In this document: piece after piece, positions 1 through 6,850 of the stretch
How positions within the stretch are numbered: the stretch's first letter is position 1
Layout of the letters: each line of letters starts with the position of its first letter
Source of the DNA: Flavobacterium sp.
GTDB lineage: Bacteria; Bacteroidota; Bacteroidia; Flavobacteriales; Flavobacteriaceae
NCBI GenBank assembly: GCA_024642295.1
Contig: JAHEBK010000079.1
Location: 1-7,296 of the forward strand
Length of the DNA stretch: 7,296 nt
Direction of reading: 5' to 3'
Translations under genes and position numbers: made by a program
The notes under the pieces: model-generated
Told to the model about the DNA's origin: nothing
Database searches by the model: none
The model's input: the letters and a program-made list of their open reading frames with translations, nothing else

Positions 1-47
1 TTATACCATTTAGCTTTTAAATTTACTGGCATATAATGGTTAACGAT

Positions 48-116
48 TGTCAGGTTGAGCGTAGTCGAAACCTCGTTCTGGGGCAGTAAATAATCTCGAC
101 TTCGCTCGATTTGACA
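48..116. repeat. Imperfect long inverted repeat (REP-like), downstream of operon
   Basis: Two 21-nt arms at 48-68 and 96-116 are inverted copies matching at 17 of 21 positions, separated by a 27-nt spacer. The cores are TTGAGCGTAGTCGA on the left and TCGACTTCGCTCGA on the right, and both outer ends carry TGTCA/TGACA. The matching is seen directly. From memory, GAGCG/AGTCGA-type elements are dispersed in intergenic regions of Flavobacterium genomes, so this is probably one copy of a REP-like or MITE-like family, but copy number cannot be judged from one window. No protein is encoded in it. It is not followed by a T-run on either strand, so it does not look like an intrinsic terminator. Confidence 0.65.
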
Positions 117-204
117 AAATGCAAAACGGTAAATTTATTGACAAAATAGTAATATAAATTGATTTTACAATTCTGGAATAAAATTCTTTTACTTGTATGG
201 ACAT

Positions 205-245
205 AATATTTCGGGGCTACAAAATGTGTCGTTCCTTTGGAACTT
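205..245. repeat. Possible short dispersed repeat with GTTCC-TTT-GGAAC hairpin
   Basis: A perfect 5-bp stem (231-235 with 239-243, loop TTT) follows the segment TTTCGGGGCTACAAAATG. I recall similar 'gggctacaaa...tttcgttcc...ggaac' strings as recurrent intergenic sequence in Flavobacterium, but this is memory and was not tested. On the plus strand the stem is followed by a T-rich stretch (244-256), so it could act as a weak terminator for a convergent gene entering from the left. The stem is short and could be chance. Confidence 0.3.
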
Positions 246-278
246 TACTTTTATTTAAAGCACCTTTATTTATACATT

Positions 279-309
279 AAAAATAGCCCAGTAGTTAGAG
301 ACGGGTTAT
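279..309 (-). terminator. Possible second, weaker terminator hairpin after nuoN
   Basis: Bases 283-289 (ATAGCCC) and 303-309 (GGGTTAT) can form a 7-bp stem with a 13-nt loop. On the minus strand one pair is an A-C mismatch, and the stem runs into a short T-run. On the plus strand the same position is a G-U wobble, but no T-run follows. It lies just beyond the strong terminator at 311-353 and may be a back-up or simply a repeat remnant. Confidence 0.3.
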
Positions 310-310
310 C

Positions 311-353
311 CCAAAACAAAAAAACAGCAATAAGTCGAACCTATTACTGTTTT
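311..353 (-). terminator. Rho-independent terminator of the nuo operon
   Basis: On the minus strand, 353-342 pairs with 332-321 as a 12-bp stem (11 Watson-Crick pairs plus one G-U) around a 9-nt loop. The transcript then runs into a T-rich tail of the TTTTTTTGTTTT type (from about 324 down to 313). The hairpin begins 22 nt after the nuoN stop codon. Position, stem length and T-tract all fit an intrinsic terminator ending the nuo transcript. The stem is AT-rich, as expected in a low-GC genome. Confidence 0.82.
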
Positions 354-375
354 ATGTATCTATTTTAAATGTATG

Positions 376-1746
376 TTAGGCTAACAAATCCAATACAAAA
401 GATGGAAACAAACCAAGCGCGATATTCAAAACGATTGCGATGATGGCTACCGCATAAATCACGACTGGAGTGGCTGTTCTACTTTCGTTAGGTTCTTTGT
501 TATACATTGCTAGAATTAATTTGAAATAGTAACCCACACTGATGATGGAGTTGATTACGGCTACGATTACTAACGATAAATATCCTGCTTGAATGGTGTT
601 ATTAAACAAAAATAATTTAGCAAAGAATCCTGCAAAAATAGGGATACCAGCCATAGACAATAAAGAGGCAGTTAAAATCGCTGCCAATAGCGGGTTTGTT
701 TTTCCTAATCCATGGAAATTATTAATGTCTTCATTATGTTTGTTGTAACACACGTATAAAACAACGCTGAAGGCTGCAATACCTGCTAAAGCATAAGCCG
801 AAGTATAATACAATAAAGTTCCCGCTGCATTCTCAGTATTTAACAAAGTCATCAACATGAAACCAGCGTGTGAAATCCCTGAGAAAGCTAGCATACGTTT
901 TACATTTACTTGACGCAATGCCATGATATTACCTACAGTCATCGAAGCCATCGATACGATTACGATTACCAACTGAAATTGATCTGAAATTTCGGCATTC
1001 ATTACCGTTAATAATTTGAATAGGGTTGCAATTGCTACAACTTTGGCTAACGTACTCATTAAAGCGGTAGTCAAAGCAGGAGAACCTTCATAAACATCTG
1101 GTGCCCAAAAATGGAAAGGTACTGCTGCAATCTTAAAGAACATACCAATAGTCACCAAGATAATTCCAATAGGAAACCAAATTGGCAATTCGGCTGAATA
1201 GGATAATTCACTGATTTCGGCTACATCAAATGTCCCCATAGCACCGTAAATCAAACAAATTCCGAATAGGATAATTCCAGAAGCAAAGGAGCCCATTAAG
1301 AAGTATTTCATTCCAGCTTCGTTGCTTTTAATGTTTTTTCTGTCGCTTGACGCCAAAACGTATAAAGAAATGGATAAGATTTCGATCCCTAAAAAGAACA
1401 TCGCTAAGTTTCCAAAAGAAACCATAGCTACAGCTCCTGCTAGTAAAAATATTTTGATAGCAATAAAATCAGAGATTTGTGATTGGTGAAACTCATAAAA
1501 TTTGTGTCCCAATGCAATCAAGAAAATAGTTAAAACAATAAACAAACCACTGAAAGCAGTGGAAAATTTGCTCACCACAATCATATTATTGTAATAGGAT
1601 TCCGGATTACTAAATTCAGTTGCATTCAGTCCTAAAACTGCCAATAGACCAATGATGCTTATCGGGATAATGGCTTTTCTGAAGTCTAAAATTTCAAATA
1701 AAAGGCATAAAATACCTAGTCCTATTATAGCTATTAATGTACTCAT
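376..1746 (-). CDS. nuoN: NADH-quinone oxidoreductase subunit N
   Basis: NuoN is the antiporter-like proton-pumping subunit nearest the quinone arm in complex I of the inner membrane. The 456-aa product is hydrophobic throughout, with about 14 predicted membrane helices, slightly shorter than E. coli NuoN (about 485 aa). Family hallmarks are seen: Glu122 in GIEILSISLYVLA, Lys205 in FFKIAAVPFHFWAPDVYEG, Lys235 in STLAKVVA, the AFSGISHAGFML segment near 287-299 and Lys377 in FAGFFAKLFLF. These match the conserved Glu/Lys residues of the proton channel. It is the last gene of the operon, 182 bp after nuoM and 22 nt before a terminator stem. The ATG is chosen because MSTLIAIIGLGILCLLFEILDF begins the first helix as in relatives; its leader is A-rich without a Shine-Dalgarno site. 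The gap means it is not translationally coupled to nuoM as the genes upstream are to each other. Confidence 0.97.
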   Translation of the reverse strand: MSTLIAIIGLGILCLLFEILDFRKAIIPISIIGLLAVLGLNATEFSNPESYYNNMIVVSKFSTAFSGLFIVLTIFLIALGHKFYEFHQSQISDFIAIKIFLLAGAVAMVSFGNLAMFFLGIEILSISLYVLASSDRKNIKSNEAGMKYFLMGSFASGIILFGICLIYGAMGTFDVAEISELSYSAELPIWFPIGIILVTIGMFFKIAAVPFHFWAPDVYEGSPALTTALMSTLAKVVAIATLFKLLTVMNAEISDQFQLVIVIVSMASMTVGNIMALRQVNVKRMLAFSGISHAGFMLMTLLNTENAAGTLLYYTSAYALAGIAAFSVVLYVCYNKHNEDINNFHGLGKTNPLLAAILTASLLSMAGIPIFAGFFAKLFLFNNTIQAGYLSLVIVAVINSIISVGYYFKLILAMYNKEPNESRTATPVVIYAVAIIAIVLNIALGLFPSFVLDLLA

Positions 1747-1769
1747 TGTTTTTGTTGATTTAGGAATTG

Positions 1770-1930
1770 AGATTTAAGATTAATGATTTAAAAAATTTGA
1801 ACCACTTTCTTCGTTCTACTTTAACCTAATTTATTTTTATTATTTATTTACTCTTCTTTAATGAATGATGCTATTCTGTTTTTGAAGTCAATCCCGAACC
1901 GTCGGGACGTTAATCATCAACCTTAAATCT
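1770..1930. repeat. 19-bp inverted repeat enclosing the nuoM-nuoN gap, with inner hairpin
   Basis: The left arm 1770-1788 (AGATTTAAGATTAATGATT) and right arm 1912-1930 are inverted copies matching at 17 of 19 positions. In the sense of the nuo mRNA (minus strand) both mismatches become G-U pairs, so the transcript could form an uninterrupted 19-bp stem around a 123-nt loop. Inside the loop is a second perfect stem, TCCCGA/TCGGGA (1892-1897 with 1902-1907). The right arm overlaps the first bases of the nuoM stop codon region (1929-1931), and the left arm ends 23 nt before the nuoN ATG. No reading frame of note is contained. It could be a degenerate MITE-like insertion or an mRNA-processing or translation-control structure. 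I recall similar 'AACGTCCCGA...TCGGGATTGACTTC' strings between Flavobacterium genes. Confidence 0.6.
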
Positions 1931-3368
1931 AATCTCTAGTAATTACATTTAGAATCTTTTCTAAACTCGGTGTAATTAAATCATTAATCGGTTTTGGATA
2001 CAATCCAAAAAAGAACAATACTGCAACGATAATTACCAATGCAAGGATTTCGTTATAATTTACTTCGGCAAATGCTTTAGTATTAGTTTCTCCTAACATC
2101 ACCTGTTGGTACATTTTTAGCATATAATAGGCGCCTAATATAATCGTTGTTCCACCCAATACGGCAAACCAAATATTGACATTAGACAAACTATATAAAA
2201 CTGTAAATTCACCCACAAAGTTAAAGGTAGTTGGCAAGGCTACTGACGCCAAAACTAAAATCATAAACAAAGAAGCAAATTTTGGTGTTTGAGTACGAAT
2301 ACCACCCATTTCTGCAATAGTTCTTGTTTCATACCTTCTATAAATGATTTCAGCGACAAAGAACAAACCAACGACTACAAAGCCATGGGCAATCATTTGT
2401 AAAACGGCACCACGCAATCCGTCAAGATTCAAAGCATAAGCTCCTGCTGCAATCAACCCAACGTGTGCCAAAGAAGAATAAGCCAATAATTTCTTCAAAT
2501 CTTTTTGGCGTAAAGCCACAATCGAACCATAAATAACCCCAGCAATTCCAAGACCAATCATGATATTCATATGTCCTTTGGCAGCTAATGGTGTAATTGG
2601 CAATTGCCAACGGATAACACTATACAATCCCATTTTCAACATGATACCTGAAAGTAGCATGGTTCCCACTGTTGGTGCTTTTTGGTACACCTTGGCTTGC
2701 CAAGTATGAAAAGGAATCAACGGAATTTTAATAGCATAAGCTAAAAAGAAAGCGGCAAAAATCCAAACTTGTTCGTCACCCGATAAATCTAAATTATACA
2801 AATCTTCAATCAATAAACTTCCTGCTTTTTGGTACAAATACACAAAAGCGACTAGCATAAATAAAGAACCCGCAAGAGTATAGATAAAGAATTTAACCAC
2901 GGCTGTTTTGCGTTCTTCGGCATCTCCGTTCCCCCAAATCAATGCGATAAAGTAAATCGGAATCAAAGCCAATTCCCAGAAGATATAATATAAAAGTCCG
3001 TCTGCAGCTAAGAAGGTACCCACCATAGCAAAAGCCATGAATAAGATTAAACTATAGATGCTTTTGGCATTTTTAAATTCGGTTCCAACAGAAGAAAAAA
3101 TAATCAATGGAGTCAAAGCGGTAGTCAATAACAACATTGCAATGGACAATCCATCTGCTGCTAAAGCAAAAGTAATTTTAGGTTGGTTTATCCAAGGCAC
3201 CATAAAACTAATGTTTTCACCTTGATTGAATTCATTCAATAATGCCACACTGCACCCTAAAGCCACTAGACTAAATAGTAACGCTATTTTTAATGCCATT
3301 TTATCACCTGCGACATAGGTTATAAATGCACCAACTAAAAGGATTATTAATATAAGAGATACGTTCAT
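1929..3368 (-). CDS. nuoM: NADH-quinone oxidoreductase subunit M
   Basis: NuoM is the middle antiporter-like proton-pumping subunit of complex I, sitting between NuoL and NuoN in the membrane arm. The 479-aa protein has about 14 membrane helices (E. coli NuoM is 509 aa). Channel residues are seen in the expected contexts: Glu132 in YIFWELALIPIYFIALIWG, Lys214 in YAIKIPLIPFHTWQAKVY, Lys245 in GIMLKMGLYSVIRW, His328 in QMIAHGF and Glu388 in FNFVGEFTVLYS. The usual PGTxxFxGE-type motif reads PTTFNFVGE here, a mild variation. The gene starts 9 nt after the nuoL stop. Its own TAG stop lies within an inverted repeat arm (1912-1930), and nuoN follows after 182 bp. The ATG at 3366-3368 starts directly in the first helix, with no Shine-Dalgarno site. 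Confidence 0.97.
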   Translation of the reverse strand: MNVSLILIILLVGAFITYVAGDKMALKIALLFSLVALGCSVALLNEFNQGENISFMVPWINQPKITFALAADGLSIAMLLLTTALTPLIIFSSVGTEFKNAKSIYSLILFMAFAMVGTFLAADGLLYYIFWELALIPIYFIALIWGNGDAEERKTAVVKFFIYTLAGSLFMLVAFVYLYQKAGSLLIEDLYNLDLSGDEQVWIFAAFFLAYAIKIPLIPFHTWQAKVYQKAPTVGTMLLSGIMLKMGLYSVIRWQLPITPLAAKGHMNIMIGLGIAGVIYGSIVALRQKDLKKLLAYSSLAHVGLIAAGAYALNLDGLRGAVLQMIAHGFVVVGLFFVAEIIYRRYETRTIAEMGGIRTQTPKFASLFMILVLASVALPTTFNFVGEFTVLYSLSNVNIWFAVLGGTTIILGAYYMLKMYQQVMLGETNTKAFAEVNYNEILALVIIVAVLFFFGLYPKPINDLITPSLEKILNVITRD

Positions 3369-3377
3369 AGTATATAA

Positions 3378-5261
3378 TTATTGAGCTAAAAATAAATAGG
3401 TTACAATGGCACACAGTCCTAAAACAAATACAAAAAGATACAAGCCAATACTTCCGCTTTGTATTTTTTTACCTTGATATCCTAATTCGTTAGTTAATTT
3501 TGCGAAACTGAAAACAAAAGTTGACAATCCTGTTTCTACTTGATCTCTGAAAAAGTTAGATAAAGCATTTGTTGTTTTTACAAAAACAAAATCATAGACT
3601 TCATCAACATAATATTTGTTATACAATGTTTTCGCAATTCCAGTAATGTTCTCATCAGATTCTGGCACTTGTTTTTGTTTCAAATATTTAGAGAAAGCAA
3701 TTCCAATTCCGATTAATCCTCCTAGTACTGCAACTCCCATCAAAGTGTATTCTTGTGTACCAAAATGATGTGCTTCATGTGCCTCTTTTGTAAATAATGG
3801 TGCAAGATATCCGTTCAACCAGCTATTCGTGGGCAAACTGATTAATCCTCCTATAGCAGCCAAAATTGCCAAAATAATTAATGGGAACGTAATCAAAGCA
3901 GGGCTTTCGTGTAAATGACTTTTTTGTTTCTCCGTTCCTCTAAAATCATTGAAGAAAGTCAAGTATAACAAACGGAACATATAAAAAGCTGTCAGTAGTG
4001 AAGCTAACGAAGCGATAACCCAAAGCACTTGATTGTGCTCAAAAGCCACCATTAAGATTTCATCTTTAGAAAAGAACCCTGAAAATGGTGGAATTCCTGA
4101 AATCGCAAAGGACGAAATTAAAAAGGTGAAGAAAGTGATTCCCATCCATTTTTTCAACCCACCCATGTTACGCATGTCTTGTTCTCCATGCAAAGCGTGA
4201 ATAACAGAACCAGAACCTAAGAACAAACAAGCTTTGAAGAAAGCGTGCGTGATTACATGGAAAACGGCAACCTCATAAGCACCCAACCCTAAAGCTAAGA
4301 ACATTAATCCTAATTGAGAAACGGTAGAATAAGCCAATACTTTTTTGATATCGGTTTGAACCAAAGCAATTGTTGCAGCTACTAAAGATGTCACAGCACC
4401 CACAATCGCAATAATATTTTGCACTTCTGGAGCTAAATCGAATACATAATTTAATCTCGTAATCATAAAGATACCAGCAGTAACCATCGTAGCCGCGTGA
4501 ATCAATGCCGAAACTGGTGTAGGACCTGCCATTGCATCAGGCAACCAAGTGTATAATGGTATTTGTGCTGATTTCCCACAAGCTCCAATGAACAAACAGA
4601 AAGCAGCAACAGCTAATAAAGTCAAATCTAAGTTGGTTGCAGTAGTAATTGCCGTTTTCAAACTAGCATAATCCAAAGTTGAAAACATCGAGCCTATGAT
4701 GAAAATCCCGATTAACAATCCTAAATCTCCAATACGGTTCATGATGAAAGCTTTCTTAGCCGCATCATTAAAATCTTGGTTTTTATGCCAAAATCCAATC
4801 AATAAGTACGAACACAATCCAACACCTTCCCAACCAATGAACAACACCAATAGGTTACTACCCATAACTAGCGTTATCATGAAGAAGATGAACAGATTCA
4901 AATAGGCAAAAAACTTGTGCATATTCTCGTCATCGTGCATATAACTGATCGAATATAAGTGAATCAACGATCCAATTCCTGTAACGAACAACAACCAAAG
5001 CACCGATAATTGGTCTAATAGAAAACCAAAATCTACTTTAAAATTGCTAATTTCAATCCAATCAAACAATTGAACCTGAATAGCTTCTTGTGAAGCGTTA
5101 ATGCGAGTAAAGAAACATAGCGTAACTGCAAAAGAAAAAGCAACAGTTAAAGTTCCTATAATTCCTGAAGCCGTTTTACCAATATTCTTTCCAAAGAAAA
5201 TATTAAATAAAAACCCTAAAAAAGGAGCTAATAATAAGAGTAAAGCTAAATTTGTATCCAT
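3378..5261 (-). CDS. nuoL: NADH-quinone oxidoreductase subunit L
   Basis: NuoL is the distal antiporter-like proton pump at the tip of the complex I membrane arm; its C-terminal lateral helix runs along NuoM and NuoN. At 627 aa it is close to E. coli NuoL (613 aa), so the lateral helix region is present. Seen motifs: Glu145 in FIGWEGVGLCSYLLIGFWH; Lys230 in GACGKSAQIPLYTWLPDAM followed by AGPTPVSALIHAATMVTAG; His335, His339 and Lys343 in FHVITHAFFKACLFLGSGS; Lys399 in FSGFFSKDEIL. The charged tail around 529-556, ending in NKYYVDEVYDF, precedes the final helix at about 603-625. It follows nuoK after 6 nt and precedes nuoM by 9 nt. An AAGGA string 11-15 nt upstream of the ATG resembles a Shine-Dalgarno site, but it consists of the last Lys-Gly codons of nuoK and may be incidental. 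Confidence 0.98.
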   Translation of the reverse strand: MDTNLALLLLLAPFLGFLFNIFFGKNIGKTASGIIGTLTVAFSFAVTLCFFTRINASQEAIQVQLFDWIEISNFKVDFGFLLDQLSVLWLLFVTGIGSLIHLYSISYMHDDENMHKFFAYLNLFIFFMITLVMGSNLLVLFIGWEGVGLCSYLLIGFWHKNQDFNDAAKKAFIMNRIGDLGLLIGIFIIGSMFSTLDYASLKTAITTATNLDLTLLAVAAFCLFIGACGKSAQIPLYTWLPDAMAGPTPVSALIHAATMVTAGIFMITRLNYVFDLAPEVQNIIAIVGAVTSLVAATIALVQTDIKKVLAYSTVSQLGLMFLALGLGAYEVAVFHVITHAFFKACLFLGSGSVIHALHGEQDMRNMGGLKKWMGITFFTFLISSFAISGIPPFSGFFSKDEILMVAFEHNQVLWVIASLASLLTAFYMFRLLYLTFFNDFRGTEKQKSHLHESPALITFPLIILAILAAIGGLISLPTNSWLNGYLAPLFTKEAHEAHHFGTQEYTLMGVAVLGGLIGIGIAFSKYLKQKQVPESDENITGIAKTLYNKYYVDEVYDFVFVKTTNALSNFFRDQVETGLSTFVFSFAKLTNELGYQGKKIQSGSIGLYLFVFVLGLCAIVTYLFLAQ

Positions 5262-5267
5262 TATAGT

Positions 5268-5588
5268 TTATCCTTTTAAATTTTTTAATTTATCGATACT
5301 TATCGTACCCATGTTCTTAAATATAGACACCAAAATTGCTAGTCCTACAGCAACCTCTGCAGCTGCAACTGCCATTGAGAAGAATACAAAGATTTGCCCT
5401 TGTGCATCTTGATGATAGGTTGAGAAAGCCACAAACAAAAGGTTGACAGCATTCAACATAATTTCGATAGACATAAATACAATAATAGCATTACGGCGGT
5501 ACAATACTCCAAAAATCCCAATGCAAAAAAGGATTACCGATAGGAAGATGTAATTCTCAATACCTATTTCGTTTAATATATTGCTCAT
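5268..5588 (-). CDS. nuoK: NADH-quinone oxidoreductase subunit K
   Basis: NuoK is a small three-helix membrane subunit (mitochondrial ND4L equivalent) that passes the coupling signal and protons between the quinone region and the antiporter-like subunits. It is 106 aa against 100 in E. coli. Two buried glutamates essential in the family are visible: Glu42 in [18 protein letters not shown] (E. coli Glu36) and Glu78 in [18 protein letters not shown] (E. coli Glu72). The RRN motif of the first cytoplasmic loop is at 31-33. The N terminus carries about six extra residues relative to E. coli; the ATG is supported by the TAATG overlap in which it shares one base with the nuoJ stop, implying coupled translation. 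nuoL follows after 6 nt. Confidence 0.97.
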   Translation of the reverse strand: MSNILNEIGIENYIFLSVILFCIGIFGVLYRRNAIIVFMSIEIMLNAVNLLFVAFSTYHQDAQGQIFVFFSMAVAAAEVAVGLAILVSIFKNMGTISIDKLKNLKG

Positions 5589-6100
5589 TATTTTTCTATT
5601 TTTTCTTTCTTAGACAATAAAACCGCACCAATCATCGCTACCAATAGCAAGATAGAAGCAAATTCAAAAGGCACCATGTATTCGTTCAATAATACTTTTC
5701 CAAGTACTTTAATCGATTGGTAATCTTCCCCTGTAGACGTGTATTCCCCCACAATAGGTTTAGAGTTTATAAATACTAAAATCAAAACCAAACACACCAA
5801 ACTAAAAGCTACAATAGCTCCCAATCGCGTAACGCGCGGGCGATGTACTTCTTTCTTTTCGTTCAAATTCATCAACATGATCGTAAATAGAAACAAAATC
5901 ATAATCGCTCCCGAGTATACAATCACGTGGACAATCGCTAAAAACTGAGAGTTTAATAATAAATAATGACCTGCAATTGAGAAAAAACAAATCACAAGAT
6001 AAAGCGCACTGTGTATAGGGTTTCTGCTAAAAACAGTCAAAAATGCTGTTGCTAGCGTAATAGCAGCCAAAACACAAAATATAATAAGTACTGTTGACAT
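5588..6100 (-). CDS. nuoJ: NADH-quinone oxidoreductase subunit J
   Basis: NuoJ (ND6 equivalent) is a five-helix membrane subunit whose third helix takes part in the conformational coupling of quinone reduction to proton pumping. The product is 170 aa (E. coli 184). Seen are the N-terminal [12 protein letters not shown] segment at 25-36 and the signature third helix [20 protein letters not shown] with Tyr62, corresponding to the conserved tyrosine near the pi-bulge. A poorly conserved loop at about 113-140 follows, then the last helix [19 protein letters not shown]. The C terminus is strongly basic/acidic (KKEKIEK). It shares one base with the nuoI stop (TAATG) at its start and one with the nuoK start at its end, so the three genes are likely translated as a coupled set. 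Confidence 0.96.
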   Translation of the reverse strand: MSTVLIIFCVLAAITLATAFLTVFSRNPIHSALYLVICFFSIAGHYLLLNSQFLAIVHVIVYSGAIMILFLFTIMLMNLNEKKEVHRPRVTRLGAIVAFSLVCLVLILVFINSKPIVGEYTSTGEDYQSIKVLGKVLLNEYMVPFEFASILLLVAMIGAVLLSKKEKIEK

Positions 6101-6645
6101 TAATTAGCGTTTTTAAGTTGAGTATTTTGCATTGCCACATCCAGCGGCATCACCAAACGGTCTTTTCCAAAAATGAAATCTTCTCTTTCATAACTAGAAG
6201 GAACCAAAACTTTTGAAGTTGTCAAATAAATGGCGTCTTTAGGACAAGCCTCTTCACACAATCCACAAAAAATACAACGCAACATATTGATTTCATAGAT
6301 TTCAGCATATTTTTCCTCACGGTACAAATGTTTTTCATCCGCTTTACGTTCAGCAGCCTTCATCGTAATCGCTTCTGCAGGACAAGAAAGGGCGCACAAC
6401 CCACAAGCCGTACAATTTTCTCTCCCCTGTTCATCACGTTTTAATTGATGTTGTCCACGATACACAGGACTCATCGTACGCACTTGCTCAGGATACTGAA
6501 TTGTAACTTTTCTGGAGAACAAATGCTTTAATGTAATCAACAATCCCTTAAAGATTGCAATGATGTACATCCGTTCTAAAAAACTCATCTCTTTGTGAGA
6601 GACTTGCTTTTTTCTTCCCGATAAGGATATGGTTTCTATTGCCAT
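6100..6645 (-). CDS. nuoI: NADH-quinone oxidoreductase subunit I (2x[4Fe-4S])
   Basis: NuoI (TYKY equivalent) is the peripheral-arm subunit docked on the membrane. It holds clusters N6a and N6b, which carry electrons towards terminal cluster N2 in NuoB. The 181-aa length is that of E. coli NuoI (180). Two classical ferredoxin motifs are visible: Cys78, 81, 84, 88 in CTACGLCALSCP and Cys124, 127, 130, 134 in CIFCGLCEEACP. They lie either side of the family segment around RKADEKHLYREEKYAEIYEIN. An N-terminal amphipathic stretch (about 22-45) resembles the membrane-contacting helix of the family. The gene begins 238 bp after nuoH, an unusually large gap filled with repeats, and ends in a TAATG overlap with nuoJ. 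The leader is A-rich with no Shine-Dalgarno site; I see no convincing Bacteroidota promoter (TAnnTTTG) in the gap, so read-through from nuoH is assumed. Confidence 0.98.
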   Translation of the reverse strand: MAIETISLSGRKKQVSHKEMSFLERMYIIAIFKGLLITLKHLFSRKVTIQYPEQVRTMSPVYRGQHQLKRDEQGRENCTACGLCALSCPAEAITMKAAERKADEKHLYREEKYAEIYEINMLRCIFCGLCEEACPKDAIYLTTSKVLVPSSYEREDFIFGKDRLVMPLDVAMQNTQLKNAN

Positions 6646-6666
6646 TTTTTAATTTTTATTTTTTAG

Positions 6667-6742
6667 TAGCTATTTCCCGCTTTCCGCTATATCTATTGTT
6701 CCACTATCGCTACACAATAGGATGCCGCTGCAATCGGGGCTA
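6667..6742. repeat. Structured intergenic repeat with nested stems, possible ncRNA-like element
   Basis: Three concentric stems can be drawn: TAGC/GCTA (6667-6670 with 6739-6742), CCCG/CGGG (6676-6679 with 6735-6738), and a central 7-bp CTATTGT/ACAATAG (6693-6699 with 6714-6720) around a 14-nt loop. The inner strands carry repeated CCGCT units (6684-6688, 6724-6728). The string CTAGCCCCGATTGCAGCGGC, read on the minus strand, together with TTTCCCGCTTTCCGCTATAT is one I remember as very common between genes in Flavobacterium and relatives. It may correspond to a catalogued Bacteroidota RNA motif (Flavo-1 is a candidate), but I cannot confirm that. Its GC-richness stands out from the flanking sequence. 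There is no T-run directly after it, so it is not an obvious terminator. Confidence 0.65.
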
Positions 6743-6776
6743 GGGTATTTTGCTATTAATTCTATTTATTTGTTAA

Positions 6777-6795
6777 AGGTGTCAATTTGACTCCT
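6777..6795. repeat. 19-bp near-palindrome
   Basis: AGGTGTCAA at 6777-6785 and TTGACTCCT at 6787-6795 are inverted copies with 8 of 9 positions matching around a single central base. This could be a dimeric protein-binding site or a tight hairpin; nothing else in the sequence decides. It lies 132 bp or more upstream of the nuoI start, within the gap. Confidence 0.4.
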
Positions 6796-6850
6796 ATATA
6801 TTTTTATTATTCTACGTTGTCCCAAAATGTTACTACATATTATTTCAACG

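Larger units (their letters stand above)
1..375. other. Non-coding region downstream of nuoN
   Basis: No gene-sized reading frame is visible. The stretch holds the inverted repeat at 48-116, a small hairpin repeat near 231-243 and the terminator hairpins at 279-353; 117-204 is plain AT-rich sequence. At the left edge, plus-strand frame 1 reads LYHLAFKFTGI and stops at 34-36. The alternating hydrophobic pattern could be the last strand of an outer-membrane beta-barrel protein from a convergent gene, but eleven codons are too few to call. The minus strand also has an ATG near the edge with an open frame (MPVNLKAKWY) running out of the window, equally unproven. Confidence 0.6.

Noticed and set aside
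1892..1907. TCCCGA/TCGGGA hairpin as a terminator between nuoM and nuoN
   Set aside because: The stem is only 6 bp and no T-run follows on the minus strand; read-through into nuoN is expected.
2422..2610. 62-codon minus-strand frame inside nuoM
   Set aside because: It is an out-of-frame shadow of the conserved nuoM region around Lys245-His328 codons.
4696..5412. Plus-strand open frames of 69 and 103 codons (4696-4905, 5101-5412)
   Set aside because: They lie antisense inside nuoL and across the nuoL-nuoK junction, where the minus strand encodes well-conserved complex I residues; their compositions look like mirror readings of membrane-protein codons.
5739..5990. Short frames within nuoJ on both strands (5739-5948 plus, 5802-5990 minus)
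   Set aside because: Both are fully contained in nuoJ, which has its family signature and TAATG coupling; neither shows a recognisable domain.
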